A stretch of DNA of 6,072 bases from JBMNQI01 sp050944055 (GTDB lineage Bacteria; Bacillota; Clostridia; Oscillospirales; Oscillospiraceae). Location of the stretch: contig JBMNQI010000088.1 of assembly GCA_050944055.1 (NCBI GenBank), positions 1-6,072 on the forward strand, given 5' to 3'. A program made the translations under genes and the position numbers. A model generated the notes under the pieces. The model ran no database searches, had not been told where the DNA came from, and worked only from the letters and a program-made list of their open reading frames with translations. Shown here piece by piece: positions 1-6,033 of this stretch (positions are counted from its first letter, which is position 1; every line of letters starts with the position of its first letter).

Positions 1-82
1 GCTCGCATCGTTTTTATTCAAGCCCGTCCGCCGCCCTTCCATTTGTATGCCGGCCGGAAGCCGCCCGGCCAGGCAATAAGGC

Positions 83-112
83 CTGCGGCGGCTGCAGCCG
101 CCGCAGTTTTTT
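83..112 (+). terminator. Intrinsic terminator for rightward transcription
   Basis: A perfect 24-bp palindrome at 83-106 (arms 83-92 and 97-106, loop TGCA at 93-96, ten base pairs almost all G-C) is followed at once by six T at 107-112. On the plus strand this is a canonical Rho-independent terminator. On the minus strand the stem is followed by GGCCTTATTG, with no proper T run, so it would serve the rsgA side poorly. It therefore most likely ends a gene entering from beyond the left edge and converging on rsgA. A plus-strand TAA at 77-79 sits just before the stem, which fits. Confidence 0.75.
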
Positions 113-170
113 ATCTCAAAGCTTTTTATGTCTTAAATTTCTAATAAAACGCTTCCAATCAGAAGGCCCG

Positions 171-1043
171 TCATCTTTCCCATTCCGGTATCTGCTTTGC
201 GGCCTCGTAAAGCCGCACATAGCTTTGATACCTGGTTTTGCCTATACTTCCGGCGCCGACTGCTTCCGTTACGGCGCAGCCCTGCTCTTTCAAATGGGCG
301 CAGTCCTTAAAGCGGCATTTGCCGATATACGGTGCAAAGTCCCTGAAAAGCCCCGCTATTTCCCCCGGCCTGCGCAGCTCGACCGTATCGAACGAAGAAA
401 AGCCCGGCGTATCCGCTATTTCGGCGCCGTTCGGGAGGCGGAAAAGCTCTACATGCCGGGTTGTGTGCCGCCCCCGCCCCAGCTTTGAGCTGACTTCGCC
501 CGTCGCGATTTTGAAATCCGGATCGAGGGCGTTTAATATGCTGGATTTTCCGACGCCCGAGTTGCCGGTAAAAACAGCTGTTTTGCCGGCCAGCACGGAG
601 TAAAGCTCCCCTATTCCCTCGCCTGTCAGGGCGGAGGTGCATATCGTTTTAAACCCCGCTTTGCAGTACGTGTGAAAAAGGGCGTCGGCTCTGTCAAGAT
701 CGCATTTATTCAGGACGATAACAGGCTCGACACCGGCGGACTCTGCAATCGCCGCTATGCGGTCTATAAGGAAAGGGTCCGTCACGGGCGGGGCGCCGGA
801 GCCGATTATTATCATCAGTTCAACGTTCGCAACAGCAGGGCGCAGAAAATAGCTTTTTCTGGGGAGGATTGAAGTAAGAATTCCCCTGCCTTCCCCAAGC
901 TCCGTGAACTCGACACGGTCCCCGACAAGCGGCGTGAGCTTCCCGAGCCTGAAACGGCCGGGCGCCCTGCACTCGACCGTTTGTTCGCCGGTATCCACAT
1001 AATAGAACCCGCTAAGGGCCTTGAATATTCTGCCTTCGGCCAT
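171..1043 (-). CDS. rsgA: Small ribosomal subunit biogenesis GTPase RsgA
   Basis: A 290-residue GTPase that assists late maturation of the 30S subunit near the decoding centre and whose activity is stimulated by the subunit. The order of G motifs is circularly permuted, the family hallmark: G4 NKCD (112-115) and G5 TSAL (136-139) come before G1 GNSGVGKSS (160-168), the G2 region GRHTT (191-195) and G3 DTPG (211-214). An N-terminal OB-fold, about 1-70, precedes the GTPase. The C-terminal zinc site is Cys243-x4-Cys248-x-His250-x5-Cys256, followed by a helical end. All elements are present and the length is typical. The ATG starts two bases after the prkC stop, with GGAAG seven bases upstream inside the prkC end, so translation is probably coupled. 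Bacillus and Staphylococcus relatives are reported substrates of the PASTA kinase, and the adjacency fits. Also called yloQ or cpgA. Confidence 0.96.
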   Translation of the reverse strand: MAEGRIFKALSGFYYVDTGEQTVECRAPGRFRLGKLTPLVGDRVEFTELGEGRGILTSILPRKSYFLRPAVANVELMIIIGSGAPPVTDPFLIDRIAAIAESAGVEPVIVLNKCDLDRADALFHTYCKAGFKTICTSALTGEGIGELYSVLAGKTAVFTGNSGVGKSSILNALDPDFKIATGEVSSKLGRGRHTTRHVELFRLPNGAEIADTPGFSSFDTVELRRPGEIAGLFRDFAPYIGKCRFKDCAHLKEQGCAVTEAVGAGSIGKTRYQSYVRLYEAAKQIPEWER

Positions 1044-1045
1044 CG

Positions 1046-2929
1046 CTATGCTTCCGGCATTTCGGGGCCGCCGTCGCCCGGCTCCTCCGTTGGCTCCGGC
1101 TCCTCCGTCGGCTCCGGCGTCTGAGTCGGAGTCGGCGTTGGCTCAGGCGTTGGGCTCGGCGAAGGAGAAGGCATGCCCTTGCTAATCACGATCGTAATGG
1201 CGAAGCCTTTCGGCACCGGCTGGCCCGGGGCCACGTTCTGGTCTATAACCGTTCCGATCTCTTCCTCTGACTCTTCCTCTTTTACATTGCCAAGCGTCAG
1301 CCCGTAGCTCTCAAGCTGGCTCTTGGCTTCGTAGCGCGTCATGCCGCTGAGGTTGGGAACGACTACCGTCTCAAACTCGGAACCCGTGCTGACGATAAGG
1401 TATACGGTGTCTCCCGCTTTGAGTATCTGGCCCTCCTCGGGCAGGGAGCTTATCACATAGCCGGTTTCGTATTCCTCGGAGGGTGAAAGCTGGACTTCGG
1501 CTTTCAGGTTGAGCTTTTCCAGCTCCTTGGCGGCCGCATTGTATTCCTTGCCCACAACGGACGGCATTACGACCTCCTCCGCCCCGCCGCTGATTACTAT
1601 GGTTATGACGGCGCCCTTCTTGCGCTTGTTTCCGGCCTCGGGGTCCTGAGACAGGATCGTCCCGTCCGGCATCTCGCTGTCGTATATATAGCCGCCCGGC
1701 TCGATGACAAAATCGCTGTACCTTTCATTGCCTTTTACGTAATTGTCATAGCTCAGGCCGACAAGATTCGGGACGACAATATCCTCCGTAGGCGTGAAAA
1801 TATCCTTTAAGAAGTTTGTATAGAGGAAATAGAAGACGGCCAGCAGGAAAACAAACACGGCGAAAACGCCCGCCAGTGTGGCGACGCGGCCGGCGCTTTT
1901 GTTCTTATTTCTTCTCCTGAGGTGCTTTTCGTATTTTGATTCTTCGTTTTCCATAAGCTTACTTCTTTTTTCTTCCTTAACAAGCTTCCTGTTGGCCGGG
2001 GCAGGCATAAGCTCGGAGCCGATGACAAGAGTAGGCTCCGTTTCCAGAAGCTCGCGCGAAAAGTCCGAGACCTTATAGTCGAAGGCTACGTTCGGGTTTT
2101 TGCGGAACTCCTCGAGGTCCTTCAGCATCGCGTCCGCCGAAGGGTAGCGCTTGTCCATATCCGCCGCCATTGCCTTTAAGGTAATAAGTTCAAGCGCCTC
2201 GGGTATGGAGGGGTTGATCTCCCGCGGGCTTAAGGGCATTGAATTTATATGCTGAATGGCTACGGCCACAGGCGAATCGCCCTCGTAGGGGAGGCGGTTT
2301 GTCAGCATTTCATAGAGCACGACCCCTACAGAGTATATGTCGGATCTCGCGTCTATATGACTTCCCTTGGCCTGTTCCGGCGAAATATAGTGCACCGAGC
2401 CCAGGGCCTCCTGCGTGAGCGTCGACTGCGAGACCGTCAGCCTCGCTATGCCGAAATCGGCTACCTTGACGCTTCCGTCGCGCAGTATCATGATGTTATG
2501 CGGCTTTATATCCCTGTGTATTATACCGCGGCTGTGAGCGTGGCTTAGCGCCTTGCATATCTGGGTGGTGAAATGGAGGGCTTCCTTCCAGTTGAGAACT
2601 CCCTTCCGCTTTATGTACTGCTTGAGCGTTATCCCGTCCAGAAGCTCCATGACTATATACTCGGTTTCGCCGCTGGTGCTCACGTCGTACACCGCCATAA
2701 TATTGGGGTGCGACAGCATTGCGACTGCCTGCGACTCGGTATGGAATCTGCGGCGGAAATCCTCGTCCTGCGCCAGCTCCTCCTTCAGGATTTTTATGGC
2801 TACCAGGCGGTTAAGCCGGTGGCAGCGGGCTTTATAGACGTCGGCCATGCCGCCCGTGCCTATTTTCTCCAATATCTCATACCGGTTGTCAAGCATTTTC
2901 CCGATATATTTATCCATAATTATGGCCAT
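1046..2929 (-). CDS. prkC: Membrane Ser/Thr protein kinase with three PASTA repeats (PrkC/StkP/PknB type)
   Basis: A 627-residue single-pass kinase that, in characterised relatives, senses muropeptides or lipid II outside and phosphorylates cell-wall, division and translation proteins inside. The kinase domain (about 16-276) has the glycine loop GTGGMADVY (24-32), Lys46 in VAIK, Glu65 as the likely helix-C acid, HRDIKPHN (138-145) with catalytic Asp140, DFG (158-160) and SPE (183-185). A linker and basic stretch (RRRNKNK, 338-344) lead to one membrane helix at about 349-370. Three PASTA repeats follow at about 381-447, 450-516 and 518-585, starting VVPNLVG, VVMPSVVG and VVVPNLSG. The tail 586-627 is rich in Pro, Thr, Ser and Glu. 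The ATG at 2929 has GAAAGG only one base before it. Met5 (2917), giving MDKYIGKMLDNRYEIL, looks more like family N-termini but leaves a 13-base spacing, so the start is uncertain by four residues. Confidence 0.95.
   Translation of the reverse strand: MAIIMDKYIGKMLDNRYEILEKIGTGGMADVYKARCHRLNRLVAIKILKEELAQDEDFRRRFHTESQAVAMLSHPNIMAVYDVSTSGETEYIVMELLDGITLKQYIKRKGVLNWKEALHFTTQICKALSHAHSRGIIHRDIKPHNIMILRDGSVKVADFGIARLTVSQSTLTQEALGSVHYISPEQAKGSHIDARSDIYSVGVVLYEMLTNRLPYEGDSPVAVAIQHINSMPLSPREINPSIPEALELITLKAMAADMDKRYPSADAMLKDLEEFRKNPNVAFDYKVSDFSRELLETEPTLVIGSELMPAPANRKLVKEEKRSKLMENEESKYEKHLRRRNKNKSAGRVATLAGVFAVFVFLLAVFYFLYTNFLKDIFTPTEDIVVPNLVGLSYDNYVKGNERYSDFVIEPGGYIYDSEMPDGTILSQDPEAGNKRKKGAVITIVISGGAEEVVMPSVVGKEYNAAAKELEKLNLKAEVQLSPSEEYETGYVISSLPEEGQILKAGDTVYLIVSTGSEFETVVVPNLSGMTRYEAKSQLESYGLTLGNVKEEESEEEIGTVIDQNVAPGQPVPKGFAITIVISKGMPSPSPSPTPEPTPTPTQTPEPTEEPEPTEEPGDGGPEMPEA
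1051..1055 (-). promoter_or_regulatory. Shine-Dalgarno site of rsgA, inside the prkC end
   Basis: GGAAG lies seven bases before the rsgA ATG and within the last codons of prkC, whose TAG stop (1046-1048) stands between the site and the start. It supports the annotated start and coupled translation of the two genes. Confidence 0.55.
1080..1115 (-). repeat. Tandem 18-bp repeat in the kinase tail (two copies)
   Basis: Two adjacent 18-base units, 1080-1097 and 1098-1115, differ at only one base (T at 1091 against C at 1109). They encode two copies of a Pro/Thr/Glu hexad (EPTEEP in the tail at about residues 605-617). The wider tail-coding region, about 1080-1170, continues with looser repeats coding for alternating Pro-Thr and Pro-Ser. 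Such tracts can change length by slippage or recombination without shifting the frame. Confidence 0.7.
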
Positions 2930-2961
2930 GCCTTTCGGTTATTTTTTTACGCTGTCATAAA

Positions 2962-2991
2962 CGGCCCGACTGAGCGTTTCTGCGTCGGCCG
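2962..2991 (-). other. Imperfect hairpin in the prpC–prkC gap
   Basis: In the minus-strand message, CGGCCGAC (2991-2984) can pair with GTCGGGCCG (2970-2962), giving eight base pairs with one bulged G and a 13-base loop. It starts one base after the prpC stop and lies about 30 bases before the kinase start. It is followed by TTTATGACAG, too short a T run for a good terminator. It could be a weak attenuator, an mRNA processing or stability element, or simply chance pairing in GC-rich sequence. The folding is seen; any function is inference. Confidence 0.35.
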
Positions 2992-2992
2992 G

Positions 2993-3727
2993 TTATTTTT
3001 CAAACAGCACGACAGTTACGTTGTCGGGCGCTCCGCGCTTTAGAGCTATGTCGATAAGCCTGCGGCAGCACAAACTCTTTTCCCCGCCGTGAATCACGTC
3101 GAAAAGAATCTCCTGGTCGCTTAACATGTTTGAAAGCCCGTCCGTGCACAGCAGGATATTCTCGCCCGGCCTGAGATCCATGCTGAAGAAGTCGCCTTTT
3201 ACACTCTGCCCCGTCCCAAGCGCCCGCGTAATAAGGTTCCTGTTAGGGTGGACACGAGCCTCTTCCGGCGTCAGCTCCCCGCGCCTTACCATATCCGCTA
3301 CAAGCGAATGGTCCCTCGTAATAAGGCTTATCCCCTTCGACGATATCAGATATGCGCGGCTGTCACCGACATTTATAACTGCAATCCGGTCGCCGGATGA
3401 GAGAAGGGCGACGAGCGTCGTACCCATACCCGTATAGTCAGCGCTCTCGTGCGATTTGCGCCATACGGCAGAGTTGGCGGCGTTAACGGCCTCCTGCAGA
3501 AGGGATTCCATTTTTTGAGGCTTCAGCTCCGGACGCAGCCTGCGCCTTGCCTCCTCGATGAAGACGGCGGAGGCCAGGCCGCTTGCTACATTGCCGCCGC
3601 GCGCGCCGCCCATGCCGTCGCACACGACGCACAGCGCCTGGCCTGTTTCCGGCAGAAGCTCAATTAAAAAAGAATCCTGGTTCTGAGGCCGTATAAGCCC
3701 GACATCTGTAAGTCCCCATGCGTCCAT
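2993..3727 (-). CDS. prpC: PP2C-family serine/threonine protein phosphatase (PrpC/Stp)
   Basis: A 244-residue cytoplasmic, metal-dependent PPM/PP2C phosphatase, the usual partner that reverses phosphorylation by the PASTA kinase encoded next. Visible motifs in order: RPQNQD at 13-18 (Asp18), DGMGG at 37-41 with metal-binding Asp37 and Gly38, GMGTT at 100-104, GDSRAYL at 121-127, DHS at 139-141, TRALG at 167-171, CTDGLSNML at 194-202 with Asp196, and GAPDN at 232-236 with metal-binding Asp235. This is the full bacterial PP2C set, and the length matches B. subtilis PrpC and related Stp enzymes (about 245-255). There is no signal peptide or membrane segment. The start is well supported by a strong Shine-Dalgarno run eight bases upstream. 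The gene begins 15 bases after the rlmN stop and ends 63 bases before the kinase. Alternative names in the literature are stp and pstP. Confidence 0.95.
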   Translation of the reverse strand: MDAWGLTDVGLIRPQNQDSFLIELLPETGQALCVVCDGMGGARGGNVASGLASAVFIEEARRRLRPELKPQKMESLLQEAVNAANSAVWRKSHESADYTGMGTTLVALLSSGDRIAVINVGDSRAYLISSKGISLITRDHSLVADMVRRGELTPEEARVHPNRNLITRALGTGQSVKGDFFSMDLRPGENILLCTDGLSNMLSDQEILFDVIHGGEKSLCCRRLIDIALKRGAPDNVTVVLFEK

Positions 3728-3735
3728 CAGGCGTT

Positions 3736-3743
3736 CCCCCCTT
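3736..3743 (-). promoter_or_regulatory. Strong Shine-Dalgarno site of prpC
   Basis: AAGGGGGG lies eight bases before the prpC ATG and overlaps the rlmN stop codon (TAA at 3743-3745). It is the longest purine run among the start sites in this window and fixes the prpC start. Ribosomes finishing rlmN would stop right on it, which favours re-initiation. Confidence 0.7.
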
Positions 3744-4768
3744 TACTGCATGGATTTTCGCCTGAGCTGGCCGCAGGAGGCGTCAATATCGCTGCCTAAC
3801 CGGCGGCGAACAGTCGTTGTAATCCCGTGCGATTGCAGAATATCCTTAAACTCCCGCACAGTCTCCGGGTCGGACGGGCTAAAAGGCGATTCCTCAACGG
3901 GGTTGAGAGGTATAAGATTTACATGGTTGCCCGGCGACCGTCCGAGCAGAGCCGCCAGCTTGAGGGCATGCTCAGGCGAGTCGTTCACGCCGCTTATCAT
4001 AGCGTATTCGAACGAGACCCGCCTGCCGGTTCTTTCAAAATAACGCGTACAGGCTTCCATCAGCCTCTCCAGCCCGCAGGCGCGGTTGACCGGCATAAGT
4101 TTCGACCTCAGCTCGTCGTCCGGCGCGTGGAGGGAAACTGATAGTGTCAATTGTAAATTATAAGCGGCCAGTTTGTCAATTCCCCCGGGTATGCCGCTCG
4201 TCGAGACGGATATGTGGCGCATGCCTATATTGAGCCCCTCCGGGTCGTTTACGAGGAAAATAAAGCGGATTACGTTATCAAAATTGTCCAAAGGCTCGCC
4301 GATTCCCATTAATACTATATTCGAAACAGCGCTATCTGAATCCTTTGCGGTAAAAATTACCTGGTCTAAAATCTCAGAAGCCGTGAGATTCCTGTTTAGC
4401 CCGCCTATGGTCGAGGCGCAGAATTTACAGCCCATACGGCAGCCGACCTGCGAAGAAACGCAGATAGTCGAGCCGTGGCGGTAGTGCATAAGAACCGTCT
4501 CGACGCAGTTGCCGTCGCTCAGCTTCCACAGGTACTTTACCGTCCCGTCTCTCCTTGATACCTGGCGGCGCTCGACAACCGGCGAGGTGATGAAAAACCT
4601 TTCTGCGAGCGCCGCGCGCAGTGGCTTCGGCAAATCGGTCATATCCTCAAACGAGCGGGCGCCCCGGTGAAGCCATCTGAATATCTGCTTATGGCGGTAC
4701 CCCGGCAATTCCAATTGAGCAAGCTCCTCGGAAAGCTCCTTCGGGGTCAGGGATTTTATGTCAACCAT
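3743..4768 (-). CDS. rlmN: Dual-specificity 23S rRNA/tRNA adenine-C2 methyltransferase RlmN (radical SAM)
   Basis: A radical SAM enzyme that methylates C2 of A2503 in 23S rRNA and, in studied members, A37 of some tRNAs. Numbering from the ATG at 4768 gives 341 residues, within the family norm. An N-terminal helical RNA-binding region (about 1-80) precedes the radical SAM barrel. The 4Fe-4S motif is Cys110-x3-Cys114-x2-Cys117 (GCRMGCKFCAS). GEP, which contacts SAM, is at 157-159. Cys332 in the tail (GSDIDASCGQLRRK) matches the methyl-carrying Cys355 of E. coli RlmN, Cys103 matches its partner Cys118, and Glu90 matches Glu105, so the full ping-pong mechanism seems intact; this also argues against the related Cfr resistance enzyme, which modifies C8. 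A TTG at 4774 would add two residues, but AAAGGA lies eight bases before the ATG and only two before the TTG, so I chose the ATG. It overlaps the rsmB end by eight bases. Confidence 0.95.
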   Translation of the reverse strand: MVDIKSLTPKELSEELAQLELPGYRHKQIFRWLHRGARSFEDMTDLPKPLRAALAERFFITSPVVERRQVSRRDGTVKYLWKLSDGNCVETVLMHYRHGSTICVSSQVGCRMGCKFCASTIGGLNRNLTASEILDQVIFTAKDSDSAVSNIVLMGIGEPLDNFDNVIRFIFLVNDPEGLNIGMRHISVSTSGIPGGIDKLAAYNLQLTLSVSLHAPDDELRSKLMPVNRACGLERLMEACTRYFERTGRRVSFEYAMISGVNDSPEHALKLAALLGRSPGNHVNLIPLNPVEESPFSPSDPETVREFKDILQSHGITTTVRRRLGSDIDASCGQLRRKSMQ

Positions 4769-6032
4769 ATGCAAAATCCTTTCGCTTCATAAGGCAGATG
4801 AAAAATCCGTCCGTCCCGTCTATCTGCGGCCAGAGCGTGCGCATTTGAATAAGCTCAAACTGCGGGTTTAAGTCGAGAAAACGCCCGGCTACATCCTCGT
4901 TCTCGCTTTTGCGCAGCGTGCAGGTCGAATACAGCAGTCTTCCGCCCTTTTTGACGCATTTTGAGATAGATGACAGGATTTCAAGCTGTATTCCGGGAAG
5001 CCGCGCGACGTCCTCGCGTTTTTTATAGCGGACGTCCGGCTTTTTCCTGATCGTGCCGAAACCGGAGCACGGCACGTCCGCGATAACAAGGTCGGCCGAA
5101 TCTGTTAGCTCCGGACCCGGTTCTCTCGCGTCGCATAGCACGGTGGATATTATGTTAACTCCCAGGCGTTTTGCCCCGGCTTCAATCAGCTTAAGCTTAT
5201 GCTCGTGTATGTCCATGGCGATGATTTTCCCGCAGTTTCCCATAAGCATGGAAGCCGAAAAGCTTTTTCCTCCCGGCGCCGCGCAACAGTCGATCACAGT
5301 TTCGCCCGGCCCGGGCGCCGCAGCTTCGACGGACAGGCGCGCGGCTATGTCCTGGACAAGCATAAGACCGTCTTTCCACGCGGAAAGTTCCGTTATATCC
5401 CCGGCGCCCCGTATCTCGAACGCGCCGGGAAAAGACTTTATGGGCAAAGCTTCAACCCCGTCGCTGCGCAGGCTCTTAAGAAGGCCTTCCGGGTCTGTGC
5501 GCAGAGTGTTTGCAATTACGGTAATCGGGGCGGGAGAATTGTTGGCGCGGAGCCATTCTTCGCAGCCTTCCCTCCCCAGCCTCTCTGTAAACTCGTCTAC
5601 AAGCCATTTGGGATGGCTGTATTTCGTCTCGAGGTCGGGCGGCTCTAAGAGGCTGTTTTTGTCACTTGAGATGGCGCGCAAGACCGCGTTTACAAGGCCG
5701 GAGGCCCTGGGAACCTGTTTTTTCGCCGCCTTAACCGCCTCGTCGACGGCGGCGCGGTCGGGCACCCGGTCAAGAAATAAAATCTGATAGGCGCCGAGGC
5801 GCAGTATATCGCGCAGCTTAGGCTCAAGCTTTCTGGGGCAGTATTTCGAGATATAATAGTCCAGAAGGGCTTCGTTCTGCAAAACGCCGAAGCAGAGCTG
5901 CGCGGCGAGCGCCGCGTCGCGTTTATCAAGCCCGTTTTTCCTTATCTCTGTTTTGAGCCGCCCGTCCGACCATGCGCCCTCGCGGCGGCAGGCCTGGAGG
6001 ACGGCGGCTGCCGTTTCCCTTGCATCAAGCAT
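4761..6032 (-). CDS. rsmB: 16S rRNA (cytosine-967-C5)-methyltransferase RsmB
   Basis: A 423-residue SAM-dependent enzyme that methylates C5 of cytosine 967 (E. coli numbering) of 16S rRNA. The N-terminal part, about residues 1-130, is the helical NusB-like RNA-binding domain (for example RDILRLGAYQILFLDRVP at 74-91). The Rossmann-type catalytic domain follows: SAM-binding motif DCCAAPGGK at 248-256, MDIHEHK at 273-279 whose Asp274 fits the ribose-binding acid, CDAR at 300-303, motif IV DVPCSGFGTIRKKPD at 319-333 with Cys322, and motif VI STCTL at 369-373 with Cys371. In the m5C methyltransferase family the motif VI cysteine is the nucleophile and the motif IV cysteine releases the product. 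Length is normal for RsmB (about 430-450). The ATG has AGGGA four bases upstream and lies one base after the previous stop. The 3' end overlaps rlmN. A close m5C paralogue is possible, but the NusB-like domain and gene order favour RsmB. Confidence 0.95.
   Translation of the reverse strand: MLDARETAAAVLQACRREGAWSDGRLKTEIRKNGLDKRDAALAAQLCFGVLQNEALLDYYISKYCPRKLEPKLRDILRLGAYQILFLDRVPDRAAVDEAVKAAKKQVPRASGLVNAVLRAISSDKNSLLEPPDLETKYSHPKWLVDEFTERLGREGCEEWLRANNSPAPITVIANTLRTDPEGLLKSLRSDGVEALPIKSFPGAFEIRGAGDITELSAWKDGLMLVQDIAARLSVEAAAPGPGETVIDCCAAPGGKSFSASMLMGNCGKIIAMDIHEHKLKLIEAGAKRLGVNIISTVLCDAREPGPELTDSADLVIADVPCSGFGTIRKKPDVRYKKREDVARLPGIQLEILSSISKCVKKGGRLLYSTCTLRKSENEDVAGRFLDLNPQFELIQMRTLWPQIDGTDGFFICLMKRKDFAYG
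4777..4782 (-). promoter_or_regulatory. Shine-Dalgarno site of rlmN, inside the rsmB end
   Basis: AAAGGA sits eight bases before the ATG at 4768 but only two bases before the TTG at 4774. This decides for the ATG as the rlmN start. The site lies in the last codons of rsmB, so rlmN translation is likely coupled to that of rsmB. Confidence 0.65.
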
Positions 6033-6033
6033 T

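Noticed and set aside
1..43. Possible minus-strand gene start at the ATG 41-43 (MEGRRTGLNKNDAS...)
   Set aside because: No Shine-Dalgarno site upstream, no resemblance to rpe or other expected next genes, and only 14 codons visible before the edge.
70..85. Alternative hairpin CAGGC/GCCTG that overlaps the first bases of the terminator stem, like an anti-terminator
   Set aside because: Five pairs compete with a ten-pair perfect stem; chance pairing in GC-rich sequence is the simpler explanation.
141..168. Weak hairpin just after the rsgA stop (CTTC/GAAG) followed by GTTTTATT on the minus strand
   Set aside because: Only four firm base pairs, too weak to call an intrinsic terminator, although it is the only candidate for ending the operon on this side.
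2930..2992. An internal promoter for prkC-rsgA in the gap
   Set aside because: ATGACA at about 2953-2958 resembles a -35 box, but no matching -10 box lies at the right distance.
2573..3043. A 156-codon plus-strand frame opposite the start of prkC and the prpC–prkC gap
   Set aside because: The product matches no family I know and the frame runs across parts of two solid genes on the other strand; best explained as a shadow frame.
3827..4141. Plus-strand frames of about 100 codons opposite rlmN
   Set aside because: Antisense to conserved catalytic sequence, with no good start signal and no domain character.
5053..5787. A 244-codon open frame on the plus strand opposite rsmB
   Set aside because: It lies wholly antisense to a well-supported gene, has a low-complexity Ser/Arg/Pro-rich product with no recognisable domain, and long chance frames are common opposite GC-rich genes.
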